A stretch of DNA of 64,000 bases from Thiomicrorhabdus indica (GTDB lineage: Bacteria > Pseudomonadota > Gammaproteobacteria > Thiomicrospirales > Thiomicrospiraceae): contig NZ_CP033040.1 of assembly GCF_004293625.1 (NCBI RefSeq), forward strand, positions 682,001-746,000, in the 5' to 3' direction. Below the pieces are notes generated by a model. It saw nothing but the letters and a program-made list of their open reading frames with translations, was not told the DNA's origin and ran no database searches. How positions within the stretch are numbered: the first letter of the stretch is position 1; every line of letters starts with the position of its first letter. Below, piece by piece: positions 9,125-18,179 of this stretch. A program made the translations under genes and the position numbers.

Positions 9125-9589
9125 TTATTCAATAACAAACAGCACTTGGCCATATTCAACTGGTTCACCATTGACTCCCAAGATTTGTTTAATGGTTCCA
9201 GCTGTATCTGCTTCAATTGGGTTCATGATTTTCATTGCTTCAAGAATACATAGAGTGTCACCGACAGAAACCGTATCACCTACTTTTACAAATGGGTCGG
9301 AATCTGGAGACGGTGCTTCATAGAAAGTTCCAACCATTGGTGAGGTGATTTTGTGTCCTGATATTTCCGCAGGTGCTGCGTCAGTTGAAGCCGGAGATGC
9401 TGGCGTCGGATCCATTGCCGGTGTTTGTGGCGCAGCGGCTGCCATAGGAGCGGCCATTGGGGCTTGGATGTAGGTTGGTTCTTGAGAGCGTGTAATACGG
9501 ATATTGTGTTCGCCTTCTTTAATTTCGATTTCAGCAATATCTGATTGTTCGACAATTTCAATCAATTTGCGAATAGAGCGAATGTCCAT
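9125..9589 (-). CDS. accB: Biotin carboxyl carrier protein AccB
   Basis: Carries the biotin that shuttles carboxyl groups from AccC to the carboxyltransferase. 154 residues: N-terminal helical [23 protein letters not shown], an Ala/Pro-rich flexible linker (about 38-75), and a biotinyl domain with [14 protein letters not shown] (about 111-124), the lysine of AMKIM being the biotinylation site. ATG 9589 follows AAAGGATA. It lies between aroQ and accC, the common aroQ-accB-accC order. Confidence 0.98.
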   Translation of the reverse strand: MDIRSIRKLIEIVEQSDIAEIEIKEGEHNIRITRSQEPTYIQAPMAAPMAAAAPQTPAMDPTPASPASTDAAPAEISGHKITSPMVGTFYEAPSPDSDPFVKVGDTVSVGDTLCILEAMKIMNPIEADTAGTIKQILGVNGEPVEYGQVLFVIE

Positions 9590-9626
9590 ATGAGTATCCT
9601 TTCTTGGTTTTGTTATCTGACCGATA

Positions 9627-9636
9627 CCGGCCGGTA
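9627..9636. repeat. ACCGGCCGGT palindrome, intergenic copy
   Basis: Perfect copy flanked T...A in the short aroQ-accB gap, about 40 bases upstream of the accB start. Confidence 0.9.
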
Positions 9637-9667
9637 AATAATTTTTACTTATCGTTTTTGTAACGTT

Positions 9668-10105
9668 TTACAGTGTCTTTTCGACCGCATATTGCAAAGC
9701 TAGTTCATAGCCTTTTGTGCCTAATCCGGCAATCACGCCTTGGGCTAAATCCGAAAAATACGAATGTGCGCGGAAAGCTTCGCGTTGATGGATATTACTA
9801 ATGTGAACTTCAATAAACGGAATAGCAACCGTTGCCAGTGCATCTCGAATCGCGATGCTTGTATGCGTGAAAGCGGCTGGATTAATGATAATAAAATCCG
9901 TGCCGTCATCCATTGCGAGATGGATACGTTCAATGAGTTCAAACTCGGCATTACTTTGGAAGTGTGAGAGGTCCACGTCAAATTCGTCGGCGAGAACTTC
10001 CAAGTTTTCGATGATATCTTCCAGCGTGTCGGAACCATAAATTCCAGGTTCACGTCTGCCAAGCATATTCAGATTTGGGCCATTTAAGACAAGAATAGAA
10101 GCCAT
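9668..10105 (-). CDS. aroQ: Type II 3-dehydroquinate dehydratase
   Basis: Third step of the shikimate pathway. Small flavodoxin-like fold of the dodecameric type II enzyme: [21 protein letters not shown] (catalytic Arg and Tyr region) at the N-terminus, [16 protein letters not shown] (about 73-88) and [17 protein letters not shown] (about 95-111). The frame extends to a TTG at 10117, but the purine motif abuts that codon, so ATG 10105 (MASILVLNG) fits better, giving about 145 residues. First gene of aroQ-accBC. Confidence 0.96.
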   Translation of the reverse strand: MASILVLNGPNLNMLGRREPGIYGSDTLEDIIENLEVLADEFDVDLSHFQSNAEFELIERIHLAMDDGTDFIIINPAAFTHTSIAIRDALATVAIPFIEVHISNIHQREAFRAHSYFSDLAQGVIAGLGTKGYELALQYAVEKTL

Positions 10106-10117
10106 AGGCGGTGGCAA

Positions 10118-10387
10118 TTCCTTTAGTGAGGCGTTGAAAACAGTCGAAAGAGTGAATTGTTAATCCCTTATTTTCATGAGGATTAAACAAAATGTGACGA
10201 AATTATAAACGATAGGGACAGTTAAAACTATTTATAAAATCGGTAAATTTCATGAAAAGTATTGAATTGCGGTAAAAGTCCGTGAAAACTCATAAAATCG
10301 TGGTGAGTAGATGTTTAATCTGTTTATGAGGACAAGTAGTGAGTACACCCCATGAATTTGATCATCATGAGGTGTTTGAGAAGTTTT
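10118..10387. other. Intergenic region, aroQ promoter and dsbD 3' end
   Basis: About 270 AT-rich bases between aroQ and dsbD. A stem of ACACCCCATG (10345-10354) with CATGAGGTGT (10366-10375), one mismatch, lies just past the dsbD stop and may help end that transcript; there is no U-tract. The aroQ-accBC promoter should be here but I do not see a convincing -35/-10 pair. No gene is visible. Confidence 0.5.
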
Positions 10388-12679
10388 TTACTTTTGGAAT
10401 GCGTTTGTAATGATTTGTGTAAAGTCTTCGGCATTTTTAAAGCCAACAACACGTTGCGCTTTTTGTTCCGAACCATTCTCGAAAAACAGGATGGCTGGAG
10501 GCCCAACGATTCCAAAACGTTTCATCAATTCCTTGTCGATCTCATCATTTGCGGTCACGTCGGCTTTTAGCAAGGTTACGCCTGAAAGTGCAGCTTGAAC
10601 TTGTGCGTCTGAAAAGGTGAATTGTTCCATCTCTTTACAACTGATACACCAATCTGCATAGAAATCGAGCATGATTGGTTGTCCGGTTGCAACGATTTTG
10701 TCTAAATCTTCAGAACTCTTAATTTTTTGGAAAGCGAGTTTTTGCTCAGTCGCAGCAGCGTTTCCACCACCTTGAAGAACTTTTAATGGTTGCAAGGTGT
10801 CTTTAGAACCGGCCAGCATACCAATGAATAATGCTAAACCGTAAATAAACATAACGAGTCCAAAACCTTTGAAGAGTTTGAACCAGCCTGATTTATCAGC
10901 AACTGAGTTGAAGGCTCCGATATAGACAGCAGAGGTAATCAGCAGCAATGCCCAAAGTGTCATGGTAATTTCAGCTGGCATAATGCGGCTTGCCATCCAG
11001 ATGGCGACACCAATTAGCATGACGCCGAATACTGCTTTCACATTGTCCATCCATGCACCGGCTCGTGGGAGAAGTTTGCCGGCCGATGTTCCCAAGAGTA
11101 ATAAAGGAACGCCCATACCAATACTCATTGCAAATAGAGCGGTTCCGCCCAGAAGCGCATCACCGGTTTGCCCTATATAAATCAGTGCACCAGCCAAAGG
11201 AGGCGCGACGCAAGGTCCGACAATTAAGGCAGATAAGAAGCCCATAATAGCAACGCCAGTGAGTTTTCCGCCTTCTTGTTTGTTGGAGATATTGGTTAGT
11301 TTAGATTGAACTGAGCTAGGTAGTTGTAACTCATAGAAACCAAACATGGACAGTGCTAGCAGAACAAAGATCACACTGAATGAGCCAATGATCCAAGGAT
11401 TTTGGAAAGCCGCTTGTAGGTTTTCACCGAATAGACCGGCTAAAACACCGGCAACGGTGTAAGTAATGGACATGGCCAAAACGTAAACCAGTGACATGGT
11501 AAAGGCACGGCGAGTGGTGATTTGGTCACCTTGCCCAGCAATAATGCTCGACAGGATTGGAATCATTGGGAATACGCAAGGCGTCAGTGACAGTAATAAA
11601 CCGAACACAAAGAAGGTCAGGATCACAATCCATACACTGCTGTTTTTGAGTGTGTCGGCAATTTGATCTGTTTCAGAAAGTTCACCGGCCGGTTGCGTTT
11701 GTGCCGTTGCGAGAACCGGTGTTGCAGATGTGTTTTCTGTGATTTGATCTGCACTGACAGTAAATGTTTTTCTCTCGGGTGGATAACAAACCCCTGCGTC
11801 TGCAGAACAACCTTGATATTCAACTTCAACATTCACTGTGCCGGTTAGGCTTGAAAAAGGCAGAGTGGCTTGTAACTGATTATGGAAAACGTTCGTTCTG
11901 CCGAAAACGGGATCATCTATTTCGATCGCTTCTGGAAGCTGTAAGGCACCGAGTTGTGCGTCACCTTCGATAATTTTGGTTTTAATTTTATCTCTGTAAA
12001 GGTGATAGCCTTGTGCAATGTTCCAGCTAAGGACGACTTGGCCGTTTTCGATGGTTTGCAAGAATTGGAAAGCCTTATCGGCCGGTAAAAGTTCGTTCGA
12101 AGCGTTACCACTTTGTAATAGATTGTTTAGTTCACCCAGTGAAGAAAAGCTTGAAGGGTTACCGGCCGGTGATGTTTGTGCAGTTTTTTCGGGTAAATCG
12201 ACAAAGAATTTACGAGTTTGCGGAGGGTAACATACGCCTAATTTATCCGCACAACCTTGGTATTTAATGGTGAGTTCAGTACGTGTTACATCACCGTCAT
12301 AGGCTATTTTGGCAATGGCTTTTTGATTGAATACTTCGGTTTTACCAAAAATTGGATCATCGACGCTTTTAGTTTTTGAAAAACTTGCCGGTTGTAGAGT
12401 GATATTGGTGGCCGTAAAAGACATTTTGTCTTTATAGAGTTTATAGTCATCGGCAATTTTCCATTCAACCTTGATTTTACCGTCTTCAACGGAAGGCTCA
12501 AGCAGTTCAAAAGCTTCATCTACTTGCAGCAAGTCAGCTTGAGATGTGGCCGGTAAAAAAATGATCAGAGCCATCATTAAGCCAGCAAACCACATATTTA
12601 TTGCAGTATATAAGTTAGAACGAACAGCAGAATCTGCCATAGTCGTTTTGTGTTGTAAATAAGAATTTGCTTCAGCCAT
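10388..12679 (-). CDS. dsbD: Thiol:disulfide interchange protein DsbD, two alpha domains
   Basis: Moves electrons from cytoplasmic thioredoxin through the inner membrane to periplasmic DsbC-type partners and cytochrome c maturation. A signal-like hydrophobic stretch is followed by two consecutive DsbD-alpha domains: about 50-162 with YQGCADKLGVCYPP and about 200-310 with YQGCSADAGVCYPP, each with its own cysteine pair. Then come the eight-helix transmembrane domain with SLTPCVFPMIPIL (Cys about 368) and a C-terminal thioredoxin domain with WCISCK (Cys about 678 and 681). Most DsbD proteins have one alpha domain (about 565 residues in E. coli); this one has about 763. The start is uncertain: 12724, 12679 and 12640 are all in frame and none has a strong ribosome-binding site. 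Two palindrome copies (11684, 12161) encode PAG. Confidence 0.95.
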   Translation of the reverse strand: MAEANSYLQHKTTMADSAVRSNLYTAINMWFAGLMMALIIFLPATSQADLLQVDEAFELLEPSVEDGKIKVEWKIADDYKLYKDKMSFTATNITLQPASFSKTKSVDDPIFGKTEVFNQKAIAKIAYDGDVTRTELTIKYQGCADKLGVCYPPQTRKFFVDLPEKTAQTSPAGNPSSFSSLGELNNLLQSGNASNELLPADKAFQFLQTIENGQVVLSWNIAQGYHLYRDKIKTKIIEGDAQLGALQLPEAIEIDDPVFGRTNVFHNQLQATLPFSSLTGTVNVEVEYQGCSADAGVCYPPERKTFTVSADQITENTSATPVLATAQTQPAGELSETDQIADTLKNSSVWIVILTFFVFGLLLSLTPCVFPMIPILSSIIAGQGDQITTRRAFTMSLVYVLAMSITYTVAGVLAGLFGENLQAAFQNPWIIGSFSVIFVLLALSMFGFYELQLPSSVQSKLTNISNKQEGGKLTGVAIMGFLSALIVGPCVAPPLAGALIYIGQTGDALLGGTALFAMSIGMGVPLLLLGTSAGKLLPRAGAWMDNVKAVFGVMLIGVAIWMASRIMPAEITMTLWALLLITSAVYIGAFNSVADKSGWFKLFKGFGLVMFIYGLALFIGMLAGSKDTLQPLKVLQGGGNAAATEQKLAFQKIKSSEDLDKIVATGQPIMLDFYADWCISCKEMEQFTFSDAQVQAALSGVTLLKADVTANDEIDKELMKRFGIVGPPAILFFENGSEQKAQRVVGFKNAEDFTQIITNAFQK

Positions 12680-12884
12680 AAGAGTACCCGTTAAATAAGG
12701 ATTTAATTTTTTTGTGTAGCGCATTTTATACCACTAACAAGCGTTCGAAAAAGTGAATCATTTTGGATTAATACATAAAATTTATTAACATGCTCTAAAA
12801 GAAATTTATGGTTTGTGGAATAATAATCTGTCAAATTGAATTGCAAAGTTCAAAAGAGGCAAGTAAGCACAAAAGGTGAGTCCT

Positions 12885-13364
12885 ATGAAATTTTTATTGT
12901 TTTTTATTGTCATTCCTCTGATTGAGTTATATGTATTGATTCAGGTCGGTTCAGAGTGGGGTGCCTTAAATGTGGTTTTATGGACGGTTGTCGGTGCGAT
13001 TCTGGGGTTGGTTTTAATGCGTCAGCAAGGTTTGGCGACTATGCAAGAGGCGCAATTGGCAATGGTCAAAGGAGAGCCAGTGCAAGGTGCACTCATGAAT
13101 GGTGTCTTTGTATTTTTAGGAGGATTACTGCTGTTTTTGCCAGGCTTGATTTCGGATGTGATTGGATTGATTCTGTTAGTACCGTTTATTCGAAGTGCAA
13201 TGATTTCTCAAGCTGTCAAAGGTATGAATCAGCGTGGAAAAAATCGCGCTCATAGAGGTCAAAGTAATGTCTATGATGGTGATTGGCAAGAGAAGCAGCC
13301 TGAGTCACCAAAGGTTTTGGAAGGTGAAGTGGTTTCTAATTCAAAGGATTCTAAAAAAGACTAG
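12885..13364 (+). CDS. fxsA: FxsA family inner-membrane protein
   Basis: Small integral membrane protein of the FxsA family, linked in E. coli to phage F exclusion; the cellular role is unclear. N-terminal FLLFFIVIPLIELYVLIQVGSEWG is the family signature, followed by VVGAILGLVLMRQQGL and a helix around residues 75-105, then a polar tail of about 50 residues rich in Gln, Lys and Ser. ATG 12885 has AAGGTGAG ahead of it; an in-frame GTG at 12876 overlaps that motif and is less likely. It is divergent from dsbD. Confidence 0.92.
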   Translation: MKFLLFFIVIPLIELYVLIQVGSEWGALNVVLWTVVGAILGLVLMRQQGLATMQEAQLAMVKGEPVQGALMNGVFVFLGGLLLFLPGLISDVIGLILLVPFIRSAMISQAVKGMNQRGKNRAHRGQSNVYDGDWQEKQPESPKVLEGEVVSNSKDSKKD

Positions 13365-13387
13365 AGCCGTAGTTTGTCGAAAATTGA

Positions 13388-13419
13388 CCAGAGGGTCGAA
13401 TGTCTGTTCGACTCTCTGG
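13388..13419. terminator. Terminator-like stem between fxsA and SDR gene
   Basis: CCAGAGGGTCGAA (13388-13400) pairs with TTCGACTCTCTGG (13407-13419), 13 bp with one G-U pair and a 6-base loop, between convergent stops. No U-run follows, so function as a terminator is inferred only from location. Confidence 0.55.
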
Positions 13420-13440
13420 GAAGTATTAGAAACCAAGAGG

Positions 13441-14289
13441 TTATTCAAAGGTTTCGTTTTCTATTAAATCTGTATATCCCAACCGATAGTTCGGAAATTT
13501 AAATTCATAACCACTTTCTAAAAGACGTGCGTTAGAAATTTTCTTATTACTACGCATTAGACGAGAATTCTCGGTGGGTTCCATATGTTCGATTTCTGGA
13601 ACTGACAATTGCTCTGCCAACCAGCTATAAACTTCGCATGATAAGCTAGGTTCACAGTCCACACCTAAGTAAATATTTTCCAGTTTAGCGCCAGAAACGT
13701 CTAGGTTCAGCAGGTGTGCTAAAACCCCAACACAATCATCTGAGTGGATACGATTGCTCCATACATCTTCCATGCAGTGAGCTTTGCCTTCTCTTACCAA
13801 ATCAATTAAATGTGTTCGTCCAGGACCATAGATGCCACCTAAACGAATAATTGTGGTTGGAGTAGAGCTACTAAGTGCTAGTTCTTCACCTTCAAGAATG
13901 CGTTTGGTAGAAAAACTGTGTGGATCTGTCGGACTTTCTTCATTCACGACTTCTCCGTCATTTTGTGAAAAAACCGATGTGCTGGAGATAAAGAACAAAC
14001 GCTTGATGTTTTTATCTTGCAAACCATTTAAGAGATTTTTCAGGTTTAGAACATACGCATTGTAGTAGGCGCTGTCTTTGTATTTCCCAGCGGTAGGCAT
14101 AAAAAATGCGTAATCGATTTCATCTGGTAATTGTTCGATTTTGTGATTTAAGTCAGCTTCAATCGCATGCAAATTGTCGGGCACATATTCGGTAGTGCGG
14201 CGCAAACCGTAAACGGTGTGCTCTTGAGCGAGCTGTTGTCCTAATTGACAGCCTATACTGCCACATCCTGCGATTAGAATGGATGCCAT
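13441..14289 (-). CDS. NAD(P)-binding extended-SDR family protein (YeeZ-like)
   Basis: Rossmann-fold protein of the NAD-dependent epimerase/dehydratase superfamily. ILIAGCGSIGCQLGQQLA at the N-terminus is a GxxGxxG dinucleotide loop and FISSTSVFSQNDGEVVNEESP (about 98-118) is the family's S/T-containing active-site strand. The catalytic YxxxK is not obvious; the matching position reads SFSTKRILEGE, as in YeeZ-type atypical SDRs. RLGGIYGPGR (about 150-159) is the usual core block. The first in-frame start encodes MIMAS; ATG 14289 is chosen because IL.AGCGSIG follows at once. Substrate unknown. Monocistronic by position. Confidence 0.85.
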   Translation of the reverse strand: MASILIAGCGSIGCQLGQQLAQEHTVYGLRRTTEYVPDNLHAIEADLNHKIEQLPDEIDYAFFMPTAGKYKDSAYYNAYVLNLKNLLNGLQDKNIKRLFFISSTSVFSQNDGEVVNEESPTDPHSFSTKRILEGEELALSSSTPTTIIRLGGIYGPGRTHLIDLVREGKAHCMEDVWSNRIHSDDCVGVLAHLLNLDVSGAKLENIYLGVDCEPSLSCEVYSWLAEQLSVPEIEHMEPTENSRLMRSNKKISNARLLESGYEFKFPNYRLGYTDLIENETFE

Positions 14290-14421
14290 AATCAAATCCT
14301 TTTAATTGAGAGACGGTCGATGAAACAGTCTCTATTTAAAGCGACAATTTTTGAAGATTCAAGGGATTTCTCGGTTGAATTATATAGTCAGTGTTTTGCT
14401 TAAGGATTAGGTATTCGTAAC

Positions 14422-15126
14422 TCATTGGTTTTGAGGTTGCAATTTAAGAGCCGCTTGACGAATGCGCATTAACACTGCTTGTCTGACTTCATTGGGTACA
14501 GTAAAAATATCATTAAAAGTGCCCATTTGTTCGTTGATTTTCTTTTGTTGGTAGTTTTGGATTGCGCTGTCGGGAACTTTGAAGCTTGAATCGCAATATC
14601 CATCGGTAATTTCCGCTAATATTTCTGGGCGTTTTTGCATCATGCGTTCGATGTCACCTATGAACGCCTCGGTGTTAAAAATTATCCGACTTTTGGTGGC
14701 TAGGGTAACGGATGCATATTCGTTGGCTTTGAAATCTTTATGGTTGATGATTCTGGCGACAATAGATTTTTGGTCATCAGGCACAAAAGGTTCAATGGCA
14801 CGCATGAATTCACGCTTTTCCAAGCGCATCATTTGTTGTATGGCTTTGTGCTTGGCTTCTTTGATTTGGTTTTGAAAAATAAGTGCATAAACAATGCCGG
14901 CTAAAATGGTGCAAGAAAAGGTAATTGCGAGTAAAACTAAGGCTGATGCCTCTAATACGATTAACCAGATGACAGCTAGAATAGCGAGAAGAACAAGCCA
15001 AGAGAGTCCGTTGATTAAAATTCCTTTTGTGTGCATATACCAAGGATAGTAGCGTTCTGGATTCAGAATGTTAGTGTCCATCTCCATTAAATAATTGATG
15101 GCTTCAAGATAATCAAACTTTTTCAT
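14422..15126 (-). CDS. Uncharacterised two-helix membrane protein
   Basis: No family recognised. About 234 residues from the chosen ATG 15126 (MKKFDYLEAINYLM). A cytosolic N-terminal segment of about 35 residues is followed by two adjacent hydrophobic helices (GLSWLVLLAILAVIWLIVL and ALVLLAITFSCTILAGIVYALIF, about 41-85). The rest, about 145 residues, is charged and largely helical, and ends with a segment rich in Gln (NEQMGTFNDIFTVPNEVRQ onward). The open frame runs on to 15210, but the extra 28 residues look unlike a coding start. No obvious partner; the neighbours on both sides are unrelated. Confidence 0.7.
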   Translation of the reverse strand: MKKFDYLEAINYLMEMDTNILNPERYYPWYMHTKGILINGLSWLVLLAILAVIWLIVLEASALVLLAITFSCTILAGIVYALIFQNQIKEAKHKAIQQMMRLEKREFMRAIEPFVPDDQKSIVARIINHKDFKANEYASVTLATKSRIIFNTEAFIGDIERMMQKRPEILAEITDGYCDSSFKVPDSAIQNYQQKKINEQMGTFNDIFTVPNEVRQAVLMRIRQAALKLQPQNQ

Positions 15127-15217
15127 AGGCAGGCTTTTTAAAATTTTTATTGATTTTAAGCGATTTTCACGGGGAATGTATTCTTTAACGGCTAGGCAGA
15201 ATAGATGCAAATTTTAT

Positions 15218-15227
15218 GCCGGCCGGT
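15218..15227. repeat. Near-palindrome GCCGGCCGGT
   Basis: One mismatch from ACCGGCCGGT, in the gap between the membrane protein gene and the SprA-like gene. Possibly a decayed copy of the iterated palindrome. Confidence 0.6.
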
Positions 15228-15388
15228 AAGAAAGTAAGTGACTTCTGGATGAAAATTTAAATTTTATATCGTTTTGGGGTTAGAAAAAGAACGCTGAAAA
15301 ACTTCTAAGTTATTGATAAAATGGAAGTATAGAGAGGAAAGTCTAGCTTGGGTTCCTAATTTTTGACAGCTCCTCTAGAGGGGGAAAG

Positions 15389-16153
15389 ATGTTAGACATC
15401 GGTGGTTTATCAAATTTTGCAACGATTAGTCGTCAGCAACCTGCTGGAATGGTTGAGGCTGAAAGAATTGTTCGTGAGCAAGAAAAAGCCAGCATTGTCT
15501 CTAATAACTCTCAATCAAGTAGCTCTATTCCGGTTAAAGATAATCAAGACCTTAATACCTCACCAAGTCAGCGCATTAATGATACAAGTGGAGTCAATGC
15601 GCAATCTCGGATGAATGCCCAAGATGACGAGCAATCCTCCCAAGAGCAACAAATGAAAATTGACCAAGTGGTTTCACAGCTGAAAGCACGTGATCGGGAA
15701 GTTCGTGCGCATGAACAAGCGCATTTAGCGGTCGCTGGTCAATATGCAACAGGTTTGAGCTACACTTATCAATCTGGACCCGATGGAAAACGTTATGCCA
15801 TTGGTGGAGAGGTGGGGATTGATACTTCTGCCGTATCAGGAGACCCAGAAGCGACCATTCAGAAAATGATGGTGGTACAAAGTGCAGCAATGGCGCCTGC
15901 CCAGCCCTCTGCGCAAGATTATCGAGTGGCTTCATCTGCTAGACAAGCGATGGCTGAGGCTCGTGCAGAGCTCTCTGCACAGCAAATGGAAGCCTCCCAA
16001 AGCAGTAGCAATGTCAGTAATTCAGAGAAAGAGGTTGTTGACAATGAAGAGACTCAGCAACCAGGGATGATTGCTGATAGAGCCGCATTTGAGACGAGAT
16101 TACAAATGCCGACTGGACATGAAATGGTGGCAGATTTAGTTAATCCAAGTTAA
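15389..16153 (+). CDS. SprA-related putative metalloprotease
   Basis: Member of the SprA-related / putative metalloprotease CJM1_0395 family. The diagnostic core is ARDREVRAHEQAHLAVAGQYATG (about 108-130), with HEQAH as a zincin HExxH motif, then YTYQSGPDGKRYAIGGEVGIDTS and PEATIQKM. Flanking parts are Ser/Gln/Asn-rich and low complexity (about 15-100 and 195-235). No signal peptide is evident. ATG 15389 follows a GAGGGGGAAAG sequence, a strong ribosome-binding site. Activity has, to my knowledge, not been shown for the family, so 'metalloprotease' is a motif-based label. Confidence 0.9.
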   Translation: MLDIGGLSNFATISRQQPAGMVEAERIVREQEKASIVSNNSQSSSSIPVKDNQDLNTSPSQRINDTSGVNAQSRMNAQDDEQSSQEQQMKIDQVVSQLKARDREVRAHEQAHLAVAGQYATGLSYTYQSGPDGKRYAIGGEVGIDTSAVSGDPEATIQKMMVVQSAAMAPAQPSAQDYRVASSARQAMAEARAELSAQQMEASQSSSNVSNSEKEVVDNEETQQPGMIADRAAFETRLQMPTGHEMVADLVNPS

Positions 16154-16477
16154 TCACAGGTCATTGATTTGACAGAACGTTTGTTGCATAGTGTCCATCA
16201 GGTTTAAAATTTTCGGGTCTCGGATTTTGCACAAAATTTTGCTTCCTTCTCGACGTGACGTAATGATTTCCTTTTCTCGCAAGATGTCGATGTGTTGAGA
16301 AATATTACTTTGTGTTGTGCCGACTTGTTTCACAATATCCATTACAGGTAATTCCTGACCGCCGATGACGCAAAGAATTTTTAGTCTCAATGGATGTCCC
16401 ATCGCTTTGAGCGCCTTCGATGCTTTGCTAATGTTTTCTTCTTTCATTTCAAATGGCGATTCTGATTGAGTGCTCAT
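16154..16477 (-). CDS. ArsR-family repressor, SqrR/BigR-like
   Basis: Winged-helix ArsR/SmtB repressor, 107 residues. The recognition region is VGTTQSNISQHIDILREKEIITSRREGSKILC (about 52-83). It lacks the ELCVC metal box of ArsR/SmtB. Instead Cys36 (in LKILCVIGG) and Cys102 (in TFCQIND) are 66 residues apart and in the same sequence settings as the cysteine pairs I recall in BigR (42/108) and SqrR (41/107), which form a tetrasulfide on sensing persulfide. A third cysteine is at 83. ATG 16477 has AGGA four bases upstream; the longer frame to 16489 is disfavoured. The gene points away from ctpA and converges with the SprA-like gene; no sulfide oxidation gene is next to it. Confidence 0.88.
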   Translation of the reverse strand: MSTQSESPFEMKEENISKASKALKAMGHPLRLKILCVIGGQELPVMDIVKQVGTTQSNISQHIDILREKEIITSRREGSKILCKIRDPKILNLMDTMQQTFCQINDL

Positions 16478-16746
16478 AAATCCTATCACTATATAACTGT
16501 ATTATTGTTTAAGTATATTCTTACTTAGTTATTCAGCATCTATTCTAGAAAAAGCCTGGCAAACTGTCACTTAAACTTAATTTATACTGCACAAGAAATT
16601 TTTTGCTTTAATAAATCAAATCGCCAAGTCACGTGATAAGAATTGAACTTTGGAAAGTAACAATCATTTCGTGCATAATGACTTTTCATTGTCAAAATAA
16701 TAAAAGCAAATACGCAAAAAACCAAAAAAATGTCCTAGGAGAAACT

Positions 16747-18090
16747 GTGGCAACTTCCAAATTTACAAAAACCTTGTTAGTCGGCTCTGGTGTGGTGCTC
16801 GGAGCCTTGATTGCGGTGGGCACAAATGTCATGGCAAATAAGCAGGTGGATTCTGAGGCGCAGAGCCCTGGTATTCCTCTGGAGGATCTTCAGGCATTTG
16901 CGGAAGTCTATGAACGTATTTCAACCGACTATGTGGACGTAATTGATGATAAAAGTCTGATTGAAGGCGCGATTAGCGGCATGTTGTCCAGTTTGGATCC
17001 GCATTCTGCTTATTTGCCACCTGTTGATGCGAAAGAGATGGAAGAGCATACCAGGGGTGAGTTTGGCGGCTTAGGTATGGAAGTCGGTATGGAAGATGGC
17101 TTTGTCAAAGTTGTTTCGCCTATTGATGACACACCAGCTCAGAGAGCCGGAATCATGGCGGGTGATTTAATTGTCAAATTAGGCAATGAACCGGTTAAAG
17201 GAAAAAGTCTAAGCGAAGCGGTTGATATTATGCGTGGCAAGCCAGGCACCCAGCTAGAGTTGACCATTGTCCGAAAAGGGGAAGATAAGCCTTTAAAAAT
17301 TGAGCTGACACGGGCTATTATTAAGGTACGAAGTGTTCGTCAGCGTATGTTACCTGAAGGGATTGGCTATGTTCGAATCTCTCAGTTTCAAATGCGAACA
17401 GGGCCGGATTTAATCAAAGCCATTGATACGTTGGAAGAAGAGAATAAAGGTGAATTAAGTGGCCTGGTTTTGGATTTGCGTAATAATCCAGGGGGCGTTT
17501 TAAATGCTGCGATTCAAGTATCGGATGCATTTTTGAATGATGGTTTAATTGTCTATACTGAAGGTCGCATCCGTAATTCACAAATGCGCTTTGAAGCCGA
17601 AGAAGGGGATGTCATGGATGGCAAACCTGTCGTTATTATTGTGAATGAAGGTTCTGCCTCAGCGTCTGAAATCGTTTCAGGAGCACTTCAAGATCAGAAG
17701 CGTGCAATTGTTGTGGGTCGTGATACCTTTGGTAAGGGGTCTGTGCAAACCTTGTTACAGTTAAATAATAATGCTGCGATTAAGCTGACGACTGCGAGAT
17801 ATTTTACGCCCAATGGACGTTCTATCCAGGCTGAAGGTATTAAACCAGATGTTGAAATTGAACGAGTTAAGGTAGAAAAGGTCGAAGAATCTGCGATTGG
17901 AAATATAAAAGAAAAAGATTTAGCTGGTCACCTTGAAAGTGAACAAGAGGCGACTGAAGAGAAAAGTGAAGAATCAGCAGAAAACAAAGCGATGAAAGAG
18001 ACTCAAGAGCTTTTGGATAAAGATTTTGAATTAAATGAAGCGCTTCGTGTTGCTAAGACAATGATTCTTGCGCAGAAAATGCAAAAATAA
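16747..18090 (+). CDS. ctpA: C-terminal processing peptidase CtpA (S41)
   Basis: Periplasmic tail-specific serine protease. An N-terminal hydrophobic segment (LLVGSGVVLGALIAVGTNVMA) acts as signal/anchor. A PDZ domain follows (about 95-180, GGLGMEVGMEDGFVKVVSPIDDTPAQRAGIMAGDLI). The S41 catalytic core has NEGSASASEIVSGALQDQKRAIVVG...GKGSVQ, supplying the Ser and Lys of the dyad. The C-terminus is acidic and Glu-rich (about 380-425). The frame is open from 16633, but GTG 16747 has AGGAG at the right distance and gives a normal signal sequence, so 448 residues. Ended by a good terminator. Confidence 0.95.
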   Translation: MATSKFTKTLLVGSGVVLGALIAVGTNVMANKQVDSEAQSPGIPLEDLQAFAEVYERISTDYVDVIDDKSLIEGAISGMLSSLDPHSAYLPPVDAKEMEEHTRGEFGGLGMEVGMEDGFVKVVSPIDDTPAQRAGIMAGDLIVKLGNEPVKGKSLSEAVDIMRGKPGTQLELTIVRKGEDKPLKIELTRAIIKVRSVRQRMLPEGIGYVRISQFQMRTGPDLIKAIDTLEEENKGELSGLVLDLRNNPGGVLNAAIQVSDAFLNDGLIVYTEGRIRNSQMRFEAEEGDVMDGKPVVIIVNEGSASASEIVSGALQDQKRAIVVGRDTFGKGSVQTLLQLNNNAAIKLTTARYFTPNGRSIQAEGIKPDVEIERVKVEKVEESAIGNIKEKDLAGHLESEQEATEEKSEESAENKAMKETQELLDKDFELNEALRVAKTMILAQKMQK

Positions 18091-18110
18091 GATCGCAATA
18101 AATCAATATG

Positions 18111-18132
18111 GCCCGCTTATGCGGGCTTTTTT
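18111..18132 (+). terminator. Intrinsic terminator of ctpA
   Basis: GCCCGC TTAT GCGGGC followed by TTTTTT: a perfect 6-bp GC stem, a 4-base loop and a U-run, 20 bases after the ctpA stop. Confidence 0.93.
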
Positions 18133-18179
18133 GACTGTGTAGAATATTTAGAATCTGTATTTTTCTTATGGAGAAAGTG

